From Skermanella rosea (GTDB taxonomy: Bacteria; Pseudomonadota; Alphaproteobacteria; Azospirillales; Azospirillaceae): a stretch of DNA of 64,000 nt. Below the pieces are notes generated by a model that was not told the DNA's origin, searched no databases, and saw only the letters and a list, made by a program, of their open reading frames with translations. Each line of letters begins with the position of its first letter. Position 1 is the first letter of the stretch. Of this stretch, positions 61,429-64,000 are shown piece by piece. The stretch covers positions 186,001-250,000 of the forward strand of contig NZ_CP086113.1 of assembly GCF_016806835.2 (NCBI RefSeq), written 5' to 3'. Made by a program: the position numbers and the translations under genes.

Positions 61429-62187
61429 ATGACGGCCATCTTCAGTCTCGCCGGCCGGAAGGCCCTGGTCACGGGCGGCAGCCGCGGCATCGGCGCCGCC
61501 GTGGTCGAGCTGTTCGCCCGCCACGGTGCCGAGGTGGCGCTGTGCCACTACCGCGACGAGGCCAACGCCGGGGCGCTGGCCGCCCGGCTCGACGGCGAGG
61601 GCTTCACCGTCCACGCAATGCACTGCGACGTCGCGGACGAGGCGGATGTCGCGGCCATGGCTGCCTGGGCGAAGGAGCGGCTGGGGCAGGTGGACATCCT
61701 GGTCAACTGCGCCGGCATCGGCGGCGACAAGCCCTTCACCGGGATCACCGTCGCCGACTGGGACCGCATGATCGGCGTCCACCTGCGCGGCACCTTCCTG
61801 GTCACCCATGCCTTCTTCGGAGGGATGGTTGAACGGTCCTACGGCCGCGTCATCAATTTCGCCTCGCAGCTCGCCTACAAGGGCGCTCCCGGCCTGGCGC
61901 ATTACTGCGCCGCGAAGGCGGGCATCGTCGGCTTCACCCGAGCGCTGTCCTACGAGGGGGCGCCCCACGGCGTTATGGTCAACGCGATCGCTCCCGGCCC
62001 AGTCGAGACGGAGCTGCTGATGGGGCTGACCGAGGAATGGCGCGCCATGAAGAAGGCGCAGCTTCCGATCGGCCGCTTCGGGCAGGTCGAGGAGATCGCC
62101 CCCACCGTACTGCTGCTCGCCTCCCCGGCGGGCGCCTTCTATGCCGGCCAGACGCTGTCGCCCAACGGCGGCGACGTGATGGTCTGA
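61429..62187 (+). CDS. Short-chain dehydrogenase (FabG-like)
   Basis: 252 residues, RBS AGGAGG 12 nt upstream. TGGSRGIG binds NAD(P); NCAGIGG follows; catalytic S145, Y158 and K162 are present (INFASQLAYK, AHYCAAKAG). The C-terminus TLSPNGGDVMV is common in catabolic SDRs. It probably oxidises or reduces a hydroxy/keto intermediate of the pathway. Confidence 0.9.
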   Translation: MTAIFSLAGRKALVTGGSRGIGAAVVELFARHGAEVALCHYRDEANAGALAARLDGEGFTVHAMHCDVADEADVAAMAAWAKERLGQVDILVNCAGIGGDKPFTGITVADWDRMIGVHLRGTFLVTHAFFGGMVERSYGRVINFASQLAYKGAPGLAHYCAAKAGIVGFTRALSYEGAPHGVMVNAIAPGPVETELLMGLTEEWRAMKKAQLPIGRFGQVEEIAPTVLLLASPAGAFYAGQTLSPNGGDVMV

Positions 62188-62217
62188 CGCGGGAACGGGA
62201 CTGAAGGGAGATTCGTG

Positions 62218-63651
62218 ATGAGTGATTTCGATCTGATCATCCGTGGTGGCACCGTCGTGACCGCTGCGGACACGGTCAGGGCCGACGTTGGCATCCGGTC
62301 CGGCCGGATCGCGGCCGTCGCCGACCGGCTGGAGGATGGTGCGGCCCGGGTCGACGCCTCCGGCCTGCTGGTGATGCCGGGCGGCATCGACAGCCACGTC
62401 CACCTGGCCCAGCCGGCGTTCGGCGGCCCCGCCATGGCGGACGGGTTCGAGACCGGCACGCGCTCCGCCATCGCCGGCGGCAACACCACCGTGATCCCCT
62501 TCGCGCTCCAGCCGCGCGGCGCGTCGCTACGCGCCAGCGTCGCCGACTACCACAAGGAGGCCGATGGCAGGAGCTATTGCGATTACGGTTTCCACCTGAT
62601 CATCAGCGACCCGACCGCCAGCGTCCTGGGCCAGGAGCTGCCGGCCCTGGTGGACGACGGCTACACCTCGTTCAAGGTCTTCATGACTTATGATGACCTG
62701 GTGCTGAACGACCGTCAGTTGCTGGAGGTGTTCGACTGCGCGCGGAGCTGCGGCGCGCTGGTCATGGTCCATTGCGAAGGCTACGACGCGATCCGCTTCA
62801 TGACCGAGCGGCTGGAGCAGGCCGGCAGGAAGGCGCCCTACTACCACGCGGTCTCGCGCCCCGAGTCGGTCGAGCGCGAGGCGACGCATCGCGCCATCAG
62901 CCATGCCGAACTGACCGACGTGCCGGTCATGATCGTCCATGTTTCCGGCCGCGAACCGATGGAGCAGATCCGCTGGGCGCAGCACAAGGGCCTGAAGGTC
63001 TATGGCGAGACCTGCCCCCAGTACATCGCGCTGACGGCGGACGACCTGAAGGGTCTCAACATGGACGAGACCGGCGGTAAATACGTCTGTTCCCCGCCGC
63101 CGCGCGACCACGCGAGCTGGGAGGCAATCTGGGAGGGTATCCGCACGGGCGTGTTCCAGACCTTCTCCTCCGACCATTGCCCGTTCTACTACGAGGGCGA
63201 GCAGGGCAAGCTGAATCCCAACGCGCGGACCTCGTTCCGGTGGGTGCCGAACGGCATCCCCGGCGTCGAGACGCGGCTTCCGATCCTGTACTCGAAGGGC
63301 GTGGTCGAGGGACGGATCAGCCTGAACGAGTTCGTGGCGCTCACCTCGACCAACCACGCCAGGATGTACGGGCTCTACCCGCGCAAGGGATCGATCGCGC
63401 CCGGCTTCGACGCCGACCTCGTCCTGTGGGACCCCAACCGCAAGGAAACGATCCGGCAGGAGCTGATGCACCATGGCGCCGACTACACGCCTTACGAGGG
63501 CATGGCGGTCACCGGCTGGCCGGTCGCCACGTATCTCCGCGGCATGCTGGTCGCGGAGGAGGGCCGGATCGTCGGCGAACCGGGCGACGGCGGGTTCCTG
63601 AAACGAGGGTTGTCGCCCTATGCGGTGCCTGCGCATGGCCGTGAAATCTGA
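62218..63651 (+). CDS. D-hydantoinase / dihydropyrimidinase-family amidohydrolase
   Basis: 477 residues. Metal ligands match the D-hydantoinase set: H60 and H62 (GGIDSHVHLAQ), carboxylated K153 (YTSFKVFMTYDD), H185 (MVHCEG), H241 (MIVHVSG) and D319 (FSSDHCPF). It opens cyclic amides such as hydantoins, dihydropyrimidines or related imides. ATG 62218 (GTG 62215 also in frame) with AGGGAG upstream. In this cluster it likely works with the AllA-like enzyme on a ureide. Confidence 0.93.
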   Translation: MSDFDLIIRGGTVVTAADTVRADVGIRSGRIAAVADRLEDGAARVDASGLLVMPGGIDSHVHLAQPAFGGPAMADGFETGTRSAIAGGNTTVIPFALQPRGASLRASVADYHKEADGRSYCDYGFHLIISDPTASVLGQELPALVDDGYTSFKVFMTYDDLVLNDRQLLEVFDCARSCGALVMVHCEGYDAIRFMTERLEQAGRKAPYYHAVSRPESVEREATHRAISHAELTDVPVMIVHVSGREPMEQIRWAQHKGLKVYGETCPQYIALTADDLKGLNMDETGGKYVCSPPPRDHASWEAIWEGIRTGVFQTFSSDHCPFYYEGEQGKLNPNARTSFRWVPNGIPGVETRLPILYSKGVVEGRISLNEFVALTSTNHARMYGLYPRKGSIAPGFDADLVLWDPNRKETIRQELMHHGADYTPYEGMAVTGWPVATYLRGMLVAEEGRIVGEPGDGGFLKRGLSPYAVPAHGREI

Positions 63652-63660
63652 GGTGACATC

Positions 63661-64000
63661 ATGCCGACTGTACTGATAACGGGCGCCGGCATCGGGATAG
63701 GCCGCGCCACGGCGACAGCCTTCGGAGCCGCCGGCTATCATGTCGTCCTGACCGACGTGCTCGACGCCATGGGGGCGGAGGCCGCGGCCGGGATCGTCGC
63801 CTCCGGCGGGCGGGCGGAGTTCCACCGGCTGGACGTGCGCGATACCGCCGGGGCGGAAGCGATCGTCGCCTCGGTCATTGCCGCCCATGGCGGCATCGAC
63901 GTGGTGGTCGCCAATGCCGGCATCGCGCACAAGGTCCCGCTGGCGGACCTGACCGACGAGAAGTGGAACCACACGCTCGACATCGACCTGGGCGGGGTCA
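63661..64000 (+). CDS. Short-chain dehydrogenase, cut by window end
   Basis: The first 113 residues: LITGAGIGIGRATATAFGAA (NAD(P) motif TGAGIGIG), LDVRDT, and VVVANAGIAHK (NAG motif). The catalytic Tyr and Lys lie beyond the window. It follows the hydantoinase gene by 9 bp in the same operon. Confidence 0.88.
   Translation, partial: MPTVLITGAGIGIGRATATAFGAAGYHVVLTDVLDAMGAEAAAGIVASGGRAEFHRLDVRDTAGAEAIVASVIAAHGGIDVVVANAGIAHKVPLADLTDEKWNHTLDIDLGGV

Noticed and set aside
1-64000. CRISPR arrays, tRNA and rRNA genes
   Set aside because: No regularly spaced repeats and no cloverleaf or rRNA sequence were noticed. A dedicated scan with standard RNA and CRISPR finders would settle this.

Overview
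The window is high-GC DNA with proteobacterial gene content. The T6SS spike, Ti/RP4-type trb genes, a ParB/DUF1612-like/ArdC mobile backbone and many IS families suggest an alphaproteobacterium, probably in or near Rhodospirillales/Azospirillaceae. That placement is inference from gene types; no rRNA or tRNA gene was seen.

1-21.9 kb is accessory DNA heavily broken by insertion sequences. It opens with the 3' end of a VgrG gene facing a small RNase-A-fold toxin gene. Next come four decayed catabolic genes (aldehyde dehydrogenase, sodium:solute symporter, isochorismatase-type hydrolase with one in-frame TAG, LivM permease), a quinone-reductase/LysR pair, an IS5-type remnant, a complete-looking IS200/IS605 element (TnpA plus TnpB), a GMC-dehydrogenase operon whose aldehyde dehydrogenase is cut off at the IS200/IS605 edge, a second LysR, a complete IS66 element lying between two unrelated transposase fragments, and an IS630 element. 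A quieter stretch follows: Bfd ferredoxin, universal stress protein, cupin, a membrane protein and a double-PAS hybrid histidine kinase.

22-50 kb is a conjugative element resembling Tn4371/Ti/RP4-type systems. Its leading part holds a DUF1612-like protein, ArdC, a ParB broken by frameshifts, several small ORFs, and an ART-like/small-partner gene pair that may be a toxin-antitoxin or defence cassette. The transfer core repeats the RP4 layout: three genes with the size pattern of traK, traL and traM run away from a candidate oriT, and a compact relaxase, VirD4/TraG, a ribbon-helix-helix protein and trbB-C-D-E-J-K-L-F-G-I run the other way. Three transfer units each start 20-23 bp after the same palindrome, GACTAC-N9-GTAGTC. 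The TrbJ (VirB5-like) protein carries a large N-terminal parallel beta-helix, and trbK plus the membrane part of trbL form a sharp low-GC patch. Two genes for secreted proteins (a conserved Cys-rich protein and an SH3/EEP nuclease) close the element. No integrase or element ends are visible.

50-53.3 kb holds an ISAs1 and an IS5-type element, each with a frameshifted transposase; the ISAs1 element abuts a 5'-truncated DUF3883 gene. 53.6-64 kb is an orderly catabolic cluster: a FadR-type GntR regulator divergent from an AllA-like gene, a peptide/opine-type ABC importer, a sugar-type epimerase, two short-chain dehydrogenases and a D-hydantoinase/dihydropyrimidinase with all metal ligands. It probably takes up and breaks down a cyclic ureide or similar amide compound.
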